Shown: positions 8,587-15,739 of the stretch, piece after piece
How the letters are laid out: every line of letters starts with the position of its first letter
Position numbering within the stretch: position 1 is the first letter of the stretch
Origin: Desulfobacterales bacterium
GTDB taxonomy: Bacteria; Desulfobacterota; Desulfobacteria; Desulfobacterales; JAUCGF01
Direction of reading: 5' to 3'
Assembly (NCBI GenBank): GCA_029940345.1
Contig: JAOZRC010000036.1
Location: 1 to 15,739 of the forward strand
Length of the DNA stretch: 15,739 nt
Program-made: the position numbers and the translations under genes
Notes under the pieces: model-generated
Told to the model about the DNA's origin: nothing
What the model saw: only the letters and a program-made list of their open reading frames with translations
Database searches by the model: none

Positions 8587-8854
8587 ATAGAACTTTTTCG
8601 ACCTGTGCGGTTAAGAAATATAGCTGAAAAAAAACCCTGAAAGGGCGGGCTATTAAAGCCCAGGGCATCGCCCTGAGGACGATTGTATGTGACCATTAGC
8701 CCTGAAAGGGCGGGCTAGTGTAAAAAATGCAGGGGGAAACTGCTGCCAGTGCGCCCTTTCAGGGCTGATATTATGATATATCCTGACCCAGGGCGATGCC
8801 CTGGGCTTTAATATATCGCGCTTTCAGCGCTAACCGCACAGGTCGAACTATTTT
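8587..8854. repeat. Inner palindromic cluster with CCCTGAAAGGGCGGGCTA units
   Basis: Perfect 17-bp arms TTCGACCTGTGCGGTTA lie at 8597-8613 and, inverted, at 8831-8847. Inside is a perfect 24-bp inverted repeat, 8652-8675 with 8789-8812 (core GCCCAGGGCATCGCCCTG). An 18-bp unit CCCTGAAAGGGCGGGCTA occurs directly twice (8635-8652 and 8700-8717) and once inverted as CGCCCTTTCAGGGCT (8752-8766). The units look like REP-type elements, which in other bacteria are moved by REP-associated tyrosine transposases; no such gene is in this window. Confidence 0.8.
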
Positions 8855-8911
8855 AACCTTTGTGACTTAGTGGCTGAACTATTACCAAACAGCCAATAAA
8901 GTGTTTTTAAC

Positions 8912-9080
8912 TATACTTGCAAAGGCCATAATTTGGGATTTTCATTTTGTGATTATCATATCCAAACATACCCTTATAAGGTGTCAGTGTTCAGGTGTCA
9001 GGACGTTTACGCTAAAGACTGAAACCTGATGCCTGAAAATATAATTTTGAAAATCACAAATTATGACCTTGCCGAGTATA
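8912..9080. repeat. Palindromic element directly upstream of the MmgE/PrpD gene
   Basis: The arms 8912-8943 and 9049-9080 are reverse complements at 27 of 32 positions (core CATAATTTGNGATTTTC). An inner imperfect pair, TCAGGTGTCAGG (8991-9002) and CCTGATGCCTGA (9025-9036), sits in the loop. The right arm ends 17 nt before the ATG at 9098, so the element must form most of the 5' untranslated region or promoter of that gene. Confidence 0.7.
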
Positions 9081-9097
9081 ACCGATAATTTTTGCAA

Positions 9098-10438
9098 ATG
9101 AAAAATAAAAAAAACGCAACAACCGCGGTTTTGGCCAGGTTCGCCTGCGAACTCACACCGGATATGATTCCGGTTTCAGCTTATAAGGCTGCCAAAAAAT
9201 GTATTCTCGATCTTGTGGCCGCCGCTGTCGCCGGATACCGCTCACCAGCAGCAATAGCCGTTCTGGATATGTCAGAACGGCTTTTTTCGTCCGGACCATC
9301 CGACGTATGGTTTTCAGGGAAAAAATTAAATGCTGCCGGGGCCGCTTATGTAAACAGCACGTTTGCAAGCGCTTCAGACCTGGATGACGGTCATAGAGCG
9401 GCGATGGGCCATCCCGGTGCTTCGATCATTCCTTCCGCATTTGCCGTTGCCCAGGAAACTGGCGCCGGCGGCAGGGAACTGCTGGCGGCCATCATAATCG
9501 GTTACGAGATTGCCATAAGGGTGGCGGCAGCACGCGACCACACCACCCTGGATACCCTTTCAACGGGAAGATGGTGCGCTTATGGTGCGGCGGCAGCAGG
9601 CGGGCGGTTGCGCAAAATGAATCCGGATAGACTTGCCCAGGCGTTGGCCGTTGCCGGTGTTCAGGCACCGGGCTTATCTGCCGCAGGATACAGCCAGGTC
9701 ATGGGAAACAGTGCCAAAGAGGGCATCCCCTGGGCGACCTTGACAGGTCTTTCCGCCCTTTGGCTGGCGGATAAAGGTTTCACCGGCCCTGCCGACATCC
9801 TCGACCACCCGGATTATTATGATTCCGCTAAAATAATTTCAGACTTAGGGAAACGTTTTGCCATTGAAGGGGTATATTTCAAACGGTATGCCTGCTGCCG
9901 TTGGATACACAGCGCCATTGACGCCCTTTGTCTCATAATAGCCAAAAACAGTCTGAACGCAGGCATGATAGGCAAACTGGAGGTGTATACATTCGAAAGG
10001 GCGCTGCAACTCCTCAATAACTATCCCGACCCGAATTCTTTTGAGGACGCCCAGTACAGCATCCCTTTCTGTATGGCTGTGGCCGCGATTGAGGGCAAAG
10101 AAGGGCTTTTACCCCTTCAGTCTGACTTGCTCCCCCGCAAAGATATTGTCTCGTTTGCCCATAAGATTCAGTTGTATTCGGACTGGAAATCAGACCGGCT
10201 TTTTCCCGCCATGACGCCTGCCAGGGTGATTGCACACACGCAAAAAGGAATATTTGCCAAGCAGGTGAAATATCCCAAGGGCGATCTATCCAACCCGATG
10301 GATTTTATGGAAATTGAAAACAAGCTTCGCCGTCTGTCATCACAAAATCGATCTGACCCTTTTCCCGACAAAATCCGGGATGCGATAAACAGTCTTGAAA
10401 ACAATGGCATTGGTGCGCTGATTATTGAGCTAAAGTAA
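9098..10438 (+). CDS. MmgE/PrpD family protein
   Basis: The 446-residue protein belongs to the family of 2-methylcitrate dehydratase (PrpD), cis-aconitate decarboxylase and iminodisuccinate epimerase. DLDDGH (94-99) and GHPG (104-107) form the conserved N-terminal active-site region. STGRWCAYGAAAAGG (155-169) and FKRYACCRWIHSAIDA (261-276) match family blocks. The length is full for the MmgE branch and shorter than typical PrpD. No prpB, prpC or acn neighbour is present, so propionate degradation is not supported by context and the substrate is unknown. A TTG at 9092 would add two residues; the ATG at 9098 is preferred, though neither has a good ribosome binding site. A palindromic element ends just upstream. 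The next gene starts 34 nt downstream with its own ribosome binding site, so co-transcription is possible. Confidence 0.85.
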   Translation: MKNKKNATTAVLARFACELTPDMIPVSAYKAAKKCILDLVAAAVAGYRSPAAIAVLDMSERLFSSGPSDVWFSGKKLNAAGAAYVNSTFASASDLDDGHRAAMGHPGASIIPSAFAVAQETGAGGRELLAAIIIGYEIAIRVAAARDHTTLDTLSTGRWCAYGAAAAGGRLRKMNPDRLAQALAVAGVQAPGLSAAGYSQVMGNSAKEGIPWATLTGLSALWLADKGFTGPADILDHPDYYDSAKIISDLGKRFAIEGVYFKRYACCRWIHSAIDALCLIIAKNSLNAGMIGKLEVYTFERALQLLNNYPDPNSFEDAQYSIPFCMAVAAIEGKEGLLPLQSDLLPRKDIVSFAHKIQLYSDWKSDRLFPAMTPARVIAHTQKGIFAKQVKYPKGDLSNPMDFMEIENKLRRLSSQNRSDPFPDKIRDAINSLENNGIGALIIELK

Positions 10439-10472
10439 TTCGCATCAGTCGCTAATTTGAAAAGGATTTAAA

Positions 10473-13187
10473 ATGGAAGCAAACTATTGTCCAAACTGTG
10501 GAACAGCGTTAAAACCCGGAACTAAATTTTGCTCAAATTGCGGCGAAGAAATGAAACCGGCATCAAATTCCACTTCTAAAAATATATTGGTGGATGAATA
10601 CCCAGAAAATGTAGCAGAATCGAAAGCAATTTCCATGAGTGATAATTCATTAAAAAGCAAATTGCTGGGTTTTTATATTTTATTGAATCTCCCTTTATCT
10701 GTTTTAGGCAAAGGGAGCGATGAGATGATTGGATTTTTAATTTATTCATTTGTCATCGTTATTGTGATTTCAATAAGATTTAAAAAAGAAAACACATTTA
10801 ATTGGGTATTGAAAATTCTTTTGATATTACAGTTTATGTTCATTTTATCTATTTTTATCACGCAATTTGATTCCTTATTTATTGATATGCTTTCATCAAT
10901 AGGAACCATTATATTTATACTCTTATCTATTGTGATAATTAAAATGTTGTTCAATGGCAACCAGAAACGAAAACCTGTTTCCAGATCAAACGCACATTCT
11001 TTGGAAAACCGGAAAAAAGGAGGATGTCTGAGAATTGTTGGAAAAGCGATACTTGGAATCATTGTTCTATTTGTGATTGGCTCTGTAATTTTTTATTTTT
11101 TTGATGATGACATTTGGGATAAAATTTGGACTTCGGAAAGACCGGCAATCAGAAAAAGTCAAACCAGCCAAATAGCAACAAAAAAATATCCTAAACCAAA
11201 TTTGAAAACCAAAGCGGTGTTAGCAGAAACCACTGTAAATACGGATACAGCGGAAGTGATTATAAATGCGACTGATGAGATTAGCGTGATTCTGCCAATT
11301 GCTTTACTGGATGGTGAAGAAAAATTGGCAGTTAAAGAACTTGAGCCTATCCGATTACCGAATGGACAAAACTGCGAAACGGTTCTGGAAGTAACGCTTG
11401 GAGATCAGCATGAATTTGATGATTTTATTGAAATTCTGGTTTCACCGCCTTCTGATTTTAATCCCCAAAATAATCATATCCAATGTCTATCCATGTCATC
11501 GGGGAAAAATCGTTGGCAACCGGTGATGGCTTTTTATGAGCCGAAAATCAATAAGGTAAGAATGGTTACTGATCATCTATCTGTTCTTACGGTTAATAGC
11601 GTGCCCAATATGGGTGTTAATCTTGTTATAGACCCCATGTACACGGTTGCTACAGAAACTTACAAATACTTTAAAACCATCGCATCGCATGATGCCGTAA
11701 CCATACTGAAAGGCTACAATACAGAACGCATTAGCAAAGAATTGAATAAAGATTACCACATATTGAGTTGGAACACCGTGATGGATGTATATGGGCTTGC
11801 AGGCACGGGACTCTCCTTTTTGGAAAATGGAGCAGGAATGAGCGGATTATCCAAAATTGGAGAAGCTGCCGGTAATATTGGAATCGGTTTGTCCGTCATT
11901 CAAATTGCACTTGACGCCTATAATGGCAAAGTTAAAGATGCCCAGGTGGGTGTGTACAAGACATTTCTAAACACCGTTGTATCAAAAGGTTTCAATACCC
12001 GTGCTATGAACCTGGCTCTTATCGGCGTCTTTGCAATTGACTATTCTCTGACCACTTTTGCCAAAGAAGCTTTGGCGGGAAGAAAAGTGCTCTATGAAAA
12101 TATTTGGGCTAATTATCAGAAAAGACAAAGAAAAAATAAGAAAAATCTGTATTGGTGGAAAAAACAAATAGTGAGACGAATGAAAAAAGCAAAAGATCCT
12201 TCTAAATTCGAATCGGTGGTCGAAAAAATCATACAGGAATACATCCAGGAATTTTGGAATGATGATACAGAAATGGCTATCATTCAATCTGAAATTGGGC
12301 CCAAATTCACTTATAAAGGTGGCTTCAATAAAAAACTAAAGGATGAACTTTCGGCAGAATTTAGATTGCAAATATTACAATATATAAAGTCATTACTTGA
12401 TCATTTACAGAAAAAGTATATTTATCAAGCCAGAAAACAACTAAGCCGACAATTTGCAGAACTGGCAAATGATCTGAACCAGGAACAACTGATCCGCTGT
12501 CAGGTAGTTCATGATAAAGATGAAAAACCGGATACTTATGAAGGGTTTAAAGTTGTCTTTAATATGATGGGAAAAGAAATGAGGAAAATGTGGCAGGGTG
12601 TGATGAATAAAGACGCCAGGATGGACTTTTACTGTACAACCGCTGGTTATATTGGCGCAGGCGCTCCAATCAGAGCGACTTTGTTTGTTCCCGACAAAAC
12701 GCAAACTAAAAAATTTGAAAAAATTCTGGCAACTGTCGAACTAAAACGTGCTGGGAAAATCACTCATGTAAAATTTATCAGTATTTCTTGCAGGAATAAA
12801 CATTTTCATCTCAAGATAGATCACGAAGAAGTTGATTTTATACTATTAACACCAAAAGAATTGTATAAGGAAGCAGAAAAATTTATAGGGAAGAAACTTA
12901 CTGCGGAGCAAAAGAAAAAAATATTGGCAGGAAGAAAAGCCGACATTCAGACTCTGTCCGATTACTATAAAAATATATTACCCACTAAATGCTATGATTC
13001 AGCTATTGATCTTAAGCTATTGGTAACATGGGATGGAATCTTTATAAACCATAAAACGGGTGAAAAAAGTGTGTACAAAAGAGGCTATTTGGTTAAGACT
13101 TCTAAACCCCAAGAGAAAGAACCTGAAAATACTGGCGGAGCTAACCCATTTGGTAGTTATTATCCATATGGTCATCAAAATAAATGA
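10473..13187 (+). CDS. Zinc-ribbon, multi-pass membrane protein with ZU5-like domain, unknown function
   Basis: I do not recognise the full 904-residue architecture. Residues 6-23 hold a zinc ribbon (C6, C9, C20, C23; YCPNCG then FCSNCG). Hydrophobic helices lie at about 64-78, 85-103, 110-130, 139-160 and 189-209. Residues about 250-375 resemble a ZU5-type beta domain, ending in WQPV and TDHLSVLTV, as in bacterial surface proteins. A Gly-rich amphipathic or hydrophobic stretch (about 440-480) and another at 512-528 are followed by a very basic helical region (541-665) and an uncharacterised C-terminal part (about 680-880) with a short tail rich in Gly, Pro and Tyr. AAGG at 10462-10465, 7 nt before the ATG, is a good ribosome binding site. 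The gene is much richer in A/T than its neighbours, and related TIR-type repeats lie on both sides of the MmgE/zinc-ribbon pair, so recent acquisition is plausible. A sensor, envelope-stress or toxin-like role would be speculation. Confidence 0.8.
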   Translation: MEANYCPNCGTALKPGTKFCSNCGEEMKPASNSTSKNILVDEYPENVAESKAISMSDNSLKSKLLGFYILLNLPLSVLGKGSDEMIGFLIYSFVIVIVISIRFKKENTFNWVLKILLILQFMFILSIFITQFDSLFIDMLSSIGTIIFILLSIVIIKMLFNGNQKRKPVSRSNAHSLENRKKGGCLRIVGKAILGIIVLFVIGSVIFYFFDDDIWDKIWTSERPAIRKSQTSQIATKKYPKPNLKTKAVLAETTVNTDTAEVIINATDEISVILPIALLDGEEKLAVKELEPIRLPNGQNCETVLEVTLGDQHEFDDFIEILVSPPSDFNPQNNHIQCLSMSSGKNRWQPVMAFYEPKINKVRMVTDHLSVLTVNSVPNMGVNLVIDPMYTVATETYKYFKTIASHDAVTILKGYNTERISKELNKDYHILSWNTVMDVYGLAGTGLSFLENGAGMSGLSKIGEAAGNIGIGLSVIQIALDAYNGKVKDAQVGVYKTFLNTVVSKGFNTRAMNLALIGVFAIDYSLTTFAKEALAGRKVLYENIWANYQKRQRKNKKNLYWWKKQIVRRMKKAKDPSKFESVVEKIIQEYIQEFWNDDTEMAIIQSEIGPKFTYKGGFNKKLKDELSAEFRLQILQYIKSLLDHLQKKYIYQARKQLSRQFAELANDLNQEQLIRCQVVHDKDEKPDTYEGFKVVFNMMGKEMRKMWQGVMNKDARMDFYCTTAGYIGAGAPIRATLFVPDKTQTKKFEKILATVELKRAGKITHVKFISISCRNKHFHLKIDHEEVDFILLTPKELYKEAEKFIGKKLTAEQKKKILAGRKADIQTLSDYYKNILPTKCYDSAIDLKLLVTWDGIFINHKTGEKSVYKRGYLVKTSKPQEKEPENTGGANPFGSYYPYGHQNK

Positions 13188-13314
13188 TTACTATAGGTTT
13201 TAAAATGAATTTGGGGGTTAAGCTGGTGGGTATCGTCAAGTAAAAGTACGGGAATTTTTATTTGTATCATCAAAGATCCCGTCAAATTATAAAGTGAAAA
13301 TTAAAATAAGTCAT

Positions 13315-13636
13315 GGCATCCTTCATATCAGTCTAAAAGTAGTTTACACTTTCTGGCTACCCACATAAGGCGGGACAGACGTAGGTTGGGTTGAGGAACG
13401 AAACCTGACATCAGCCTGAATTAGTCAGGTTTCGTTCCTCAACCCAACCTACGACTACATTTATTGTCCCCGCTTATGTTGGTAGCCCACTTTCTGAAGG
13501 AGTGCGGCCCTTAATGAACCACTAATTAACACGAATATACACAAATTATTTATTTTTATCAGAGTTCATTAGCGTTTGTTCGTGGTTCGCCTTTCTTTAT
13601 GACTACCTATTTGTTAGCTGGCAAATGAAGGATGCC
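13315..13636. repeat. 322-bp MITE-like element with perfect 12-bp TIRs
   Basis: GGCATCCTTCAT at 13315-13326 is repeated in perfect inversion at 13625-13636. The left interior, with AAAGTAGTTTACACTTT, matches the start of the element at 8413-8556. Inside, the segments 13355-13374 and 13468-13486 are imperfect arms (GGCTACC, then CATAA and GCGGG). Within those lies a perfect 30-bp inverted repeat, 13380-13409 with 13424-13453 (starting CGTAGGTTGGGTTGAGGAAC), loop 14 nt. A third pair, 13516-13536 (GAACCACTAATTAACACGAA) and 13568-13588, lies in the right half. No coding capacity is seen, so the element is non-autonomous. Confidence 0.82.
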
Positions 13637-13893
13637 GAAAAAGATTCATTTAATCTACCTTTCAAAAATTGGTTAACAAAGACAGATTAAATTTAATTCC
13701 CTTACTGACTTTTGTCAACTTATAATATCAGTTAGTTACATGAATTCTATTAAACTTGACCAGTGCCACCATATACAAAAATCAGTTTTTTAACAAATAG
13801 CATAAAATTATTGTGAAAGGGCATCAATGAAAATTTCATGCGTTAAAAGGCTCCCGTTCATTATTTTCGGCATTACTAAATAACCCTGATTTG

Positions 13894-13903
13894 AGGAAGA
13901 ATT
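13894..13903 (+). promoter_or_regulatory. Ribosome binding site of the threonine aldolase gene
   Basis: GAGGAAG at 13894-13900 contains AGGA five bases before the ATG at 13904. It is the clearest Shine-Dalgarno sequence in the window and fixes the start codon. Confidence 0.75.
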
Positions 13904-14989
13904 ATGTTTAAAGAGACTATAAATACTAAGGAAAACACTCGAACCGTTGATTTACGTTCCGACACAGTCACTCAGCCGACGCCGGCAATGCGCAAAGCCA
14001 TGGCGGAGGCTGAAGTTGGTGACGATGTTTTTGGAGAAGACCCCACTGTTAATCGTTTGCAAGAGATGGCCGCTAAAATCACGGGCAAAGAAGCCGCCCT
14101 GTTTGTTGCCAGTGGTACAATGGCCAATTTAGCCTGCCAATTGGCCCATTGCGGCCGTGGCGATGAAATGATTTTGGGAGATCAATCCCATATTTTTCAT
14201 TACGAACAAGGGGGATCGGCAGCGGTAGGCGGCATCCATCCGCGCCAGATTCCCAATCAGCCGGATGGCAAATTAGCGCCCGAGGACATTGAAGCGGCGA
14301 TTCGTCCGGATAATGTTCATTTTCCACGCTCGCGGCTGATTGTACTGGAAAACACCCACAATCGCTGTCACGGCATGACACTGGATGCGGTTTATATGGC
14401 AACGATTGGCGATTTGGCGCATCAATACAACTTAAAATTGCATGTTGATGGCGCTCGCATCTTTAACGCCGCAACAGCTTTGGGGGCAGAGGCATCCGAA
14501 TTGCTGAAGCAAGCCGATTCAGTAAGTTTTTGCTTAAGCAAAGGGCTGGCGGCTCCGATAGGCTCTCTCGTGTGCGGCTCGGCCGGTTTTATCAATCACG
14601 CCCGCCGGGCGCGTAAATTGCTTGGTGGTGGCATGCGGCAGGCGGGTGTTGTCGCTGCCGCCGGTATTGTTGCCCTGGATGAGATGATTCCGCGGCTTGC
14701 GGATGACCATGCCAATGCGCAAAAGTTAGCCCATGGCCTAGCCGCTATGAAAGGGCTTGATGTTGAAACAGACTTCGTTAAAACCAACATTGTTTACATG
14801 AAGATATCGTCTGATCAATCATCTGATTATAAGAGCGCGGTTGATTTCGCGGATGAACTGCACTGTCGAGGCGTAAAAATACTGCCCACGGGGCCGTATA
14901 AACTTCGCGCCGTCACCCATTATGGTATCAGCGCCGATGATATTGACTATGCCCTGAACGTAACCGAACAGGTTTTAAGAAAATTTTGA
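13904..14989 (+). CDS. ltaE: Low-specificity L-threonine aldolase
   Basis: The enzyme is a cytosolic, PLP-dependent, fold-type I enzyme that cleaves L-threonine or L-allo-threonine to glycine and acetaldehyde. The 361-residue product begins its conserved region with VDLRSDTVTQPTPAMR (15-30) and GDDVFGEDPTVNRLQ (39-53), both hallmarks of the family. ASGTMAN (69-75) binds the cofactor phosphate, HVDGAR (180-185) holds the Asp that contacts the pyridine nitrogen, and SFCLSKGLAAPIGS (208-221) contains the Schiff-base lysine K213. LLGGGMRQAG is also conserved. The length is normal and no key residue is missing. It appears monocistronic: a 716-nt gene-free stretch lies upstream and the downstream gene converges on it from the opposite strand. 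Confidence 0.93.
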   Translation: MFKETINTKENTRTVDLRSDTVTQPTPAMRKAMAEAEVGDDVFGEDPTVNRLQEMAAKITGKEAALFVASGTMANLACQLAHCGRGDEMILGDQSHIFHYEQGGSAAVGGIHPRQIPNQPDGKLAPEDIEAAIRPDNVHFPRSRLIVLENTHNRCHGMTLDAVYMATIGDLAHQYNLKLHVDGARIFNAATALGAEASELLKQADSVSFCLSKGLAAPIGSLVCGSAGFINHARRARKLLGGGMRQAGVVAAAGIVALDEMIPRLADDHANAQKLAHGLAAMKGLDVETDFVKTNIVYMKISSDQSSDYKSAVDFADELHCRGVKILPTGPYKLRAVTHYGISADDIDYALNVTEQVLRKF

Positions 14990-15010
14990 CATCTTTCATC
15001 CATAAGCTCT

Positions 15011-15138
15011 GTGGGAGCGGCATGTTTGTAGCACAATTGGCTTAAATTCGCCAGAGTCCCATCGGGACGGCATATTTGTAGCAACATAACGGAATATGCG
15101 CTATTACATCACAAATATGCCATCCTGATGGGACTTTG
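15011..15138. repeat. Palindromic repeat between convergent genes
   Basis: The arms 15054-15078 (AGTCCCATCGGGACGGCATA and onward) and 15114-15138 are reverse complements at 23 of 25 positions. The block GGCATGTTTGTAGCA at about 15019-15033 is a partial extra copy of GGCATATTTGTAGCA in the left arm. The element lies between convergent ltaE and the gspB-like gene and could form a stem in transcripts from either side. There is no U tract, so I do not call a terminator. Confidence 0.75.
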
Positions 15139-15187
15139 AATGAATTGCACCGGTCGAAAATTATCGTTTGCGGCTTTATGCCGGAAC

Positions 15188-15682
15188 TTAGGGCGTTGCG
15201 TTTAAATAATCCATACGATTAAATCTTAACAGCCACTTCTGATTGTCTTTTTCGACTGTAACCTGCTCTTCTTCAATGCGTGTTAAACGAAAACCGTCCA
15301 CTATTTCACCTAACCGAATGATACTGTTGTTAATGACCGTGAACCGTTTTTGAGGATTATTGAGCCAGGTGATGGCTTGGAGCGTTAAGCCCAGTTCTTT
15401 AGGCGCTTCTGAAGGGCTTGGCTGTGATGGTGTTGCGCTGAAATTATCAGGCTTTACCTTGGATTGAGATACAGGCTTTTTGGCAGATGTGGTTTTTGTC
15501 GATTTGGGAAATGGCGTGACTGTTTTGGCCGGTTTTAGCGCAATCTTGCTTTTGTGCGTATCCGACCTTTGGGATATCGCTTTTGCTTTTTGAGGGAATG
15601 GTTTTGCCGGTTTACGAACCAGGGGTTCCGCTTGATTTGATTTTGGCAGCGTTCGCGAGGATGTGGCCGGTTTTAACGCCAC
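15188..15682 (-). CDS. gspB: GspB-like type II secretion protein, C-terminal part
   Basis: The 164-residue frame has a long Lys/Pro/Ser/Thr-rich linker (residues 1-95) and a C-terminal domain (about 98-156) with LTLQAITWLNNPQKRFTVIN, then RLGEIVDGFRL and WLLRF. That pattern matches the periplasmic domain of GspB, which works with the ATPase GspA/ExeA in assembling the type II secretin. Full GspB proteins start with an ILDAL-type segment and a membrane helix; neither is present. The only usable start in frame is GTG at 15682. The same frame stays open upstream until a TAG at the very edge (15737-15739), and the next positions include a run of nine A (15707-15715, coding strand). The gene may be truncated, frameshifted at the A run, or genuinely short. 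The family call is moderately firm; the start is not. Confidence 0.6.
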   Translation of the reverse strand: MALKPATSSRTLPKSNQAEPLVRKPAKPFPQKAKAISQRSDTHKSKIALKPAKTVTPFPKSTKTTSAKKPVSQSKVKPDNFSATPSQPSPSEAPKELGLTLQAITWLNNPQKRFTVINNSIIRLGEIVDGFRLTRIEEEQVTVEKDNQKWLLRFNRMDYLNATP

Positions 15683-15739
15683 TGTACGGTCTTTCCCGCT
15701 TACGCCTTTTTTTTTAACTGACTTATTTTTAACTGACTA

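Larger units (their letters stand above)
8344..8883. repeat. Large nested palindrome, outer arms GTTCAGCCACTAAG
   Basis: The outer arms 8344-8369 and 8858-8883 are reverse complements at 23 of 26 positions (core GTTCAGCCACTAAG). Three further arm pairs lie inside them in order: 8597-8613 with 8831-8847, 8652-8675 with 8789-8812, and 8700-8717 with 8752-8766. A separate hairpin unit, 8413-8556, sits between the outer left arm and the first inner arm. This suggests successive insertion of short palindromic elements into one another. Confidence 0.8.
8323..9097. other. Gene-free region built from palindromic elements
   Basis: No coding sequence is supported in these 775 bases. Almost the whole stretch is inverted repeats: a large nested structure (8344-8883), which itself contains a TIR-like unit (8413-8556) and a GC-rich core (8587-8854), followed by a separate palindrome (8912-9080). 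No transposase gene is present. A promoter for the next gene could lie inside, but no clear one was identified. Confidence 0.75.
13188..13903. other. Gene-free region with a TIR element and AT-rich leader
   Basis: No coding sequence is supported in these 716 bases. 13315-13636 is a repeat element described separately. The AT-rich remainder, 13637-13893, should hold the promoter of the threonine aldolase gene; a TTGACC at 13756-13761 has no well-spaced -10 partner, so no promoter is called. 13188-13314 shows nothing recognisable. Confidence 0.6.

Noticed and set aside
8635..8766. CRISPR-like array from repeated CCCTGAAAGGGCGGGCTA
   Set aside because: There are only two direct copies and one inverted copy, with no regular spacers and no cas genes.
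9098..10438. Methylcitrate-cycle prpD
   Set aside because: The protein is shorter than typical PrpD and no prpB, prpC or related gene is nearby, so a specific symbol is not justified.
13712..13780. Promoter for ltaE around TTGACC at 13756-13761
   Set aside because: No -10 hexamer occurs at 16-18 nt spacing; TATACA follows after only 10 nt.

Overview
The window looks like chromosomal DNA of a Gram-negative, probably deltaproteobacterial organism (Desulfobacterota, perhaps a large-genome Desulfobacterales; this is inference). The pointers are a type II secretion GspB-like C-terminal domain, a GlpD / FGGY kinase / alkyl-DHAP-synthase-like trio of a kind I associate with sulfate reducers that make ether lipids, and intergenic regions filled with palindromic repeats. 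No tRNA, rRNA, CRISPR array, transposase or integrase gene was seen.

Layout: 1-400 is intergenic and holds a nested palindrome. 401-3169 (+) is a large membrane-anchored protein with two von Willebrand factor A domains. 3181-3466 is a second palindromic element that runs into the translation-initiation region of the next operon. 3479-8322 (+) is a tight three-gene operon: FAD-dependent glycerol-3-phosphate dehydrogenase (glpD), an FGGY-family kinase with a TTG start, and an alkyldihydroxyacetonephosphate-synthase-like flavoprotein joined to the kinase by a TAATG junction. Together they suggest a route through glycerol-3-phosphate and DHAP toward ether lipid or a related metabolite. 8323-9097 has no gene and consists of several palindromes, some nested. 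9098-10438 (+) is an MmgE/PrpD-family protein. 10473-13187 (+) is a visibly AT-rich gene for a 904-residue membrane protein with an N-terminal zinc ribbon, about five membrane helices and a ZU5-like domain; it is the least understood gene here. 13188-13903 is gene-free and holds a 322-bp element with perfect 12-bp terminal inverted repeats around a perfect 30-bp palindrome. 13904-14989 (+) is a low-specificity threonine aldolase. 14990-15187 holds another palindrome. 15188 to the right edge (-) is the C-terminal part of a GspB-like protein whose reading frame appears broken at or near the window edge.

The most unusual property is structural. Every long intergenic gap carries palindromes, and most are nested. 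Outer arms of one sequence family enclose inner arms of another, and the arm modules recur in different combinations (for example GACCTGTGCGG at four places in two elements, and GGCATCCTTCAT-type ends in two elements). The zinc-ribbon gene and the GlpD / kinase / AGPS-like operon are the best protein-level leads.
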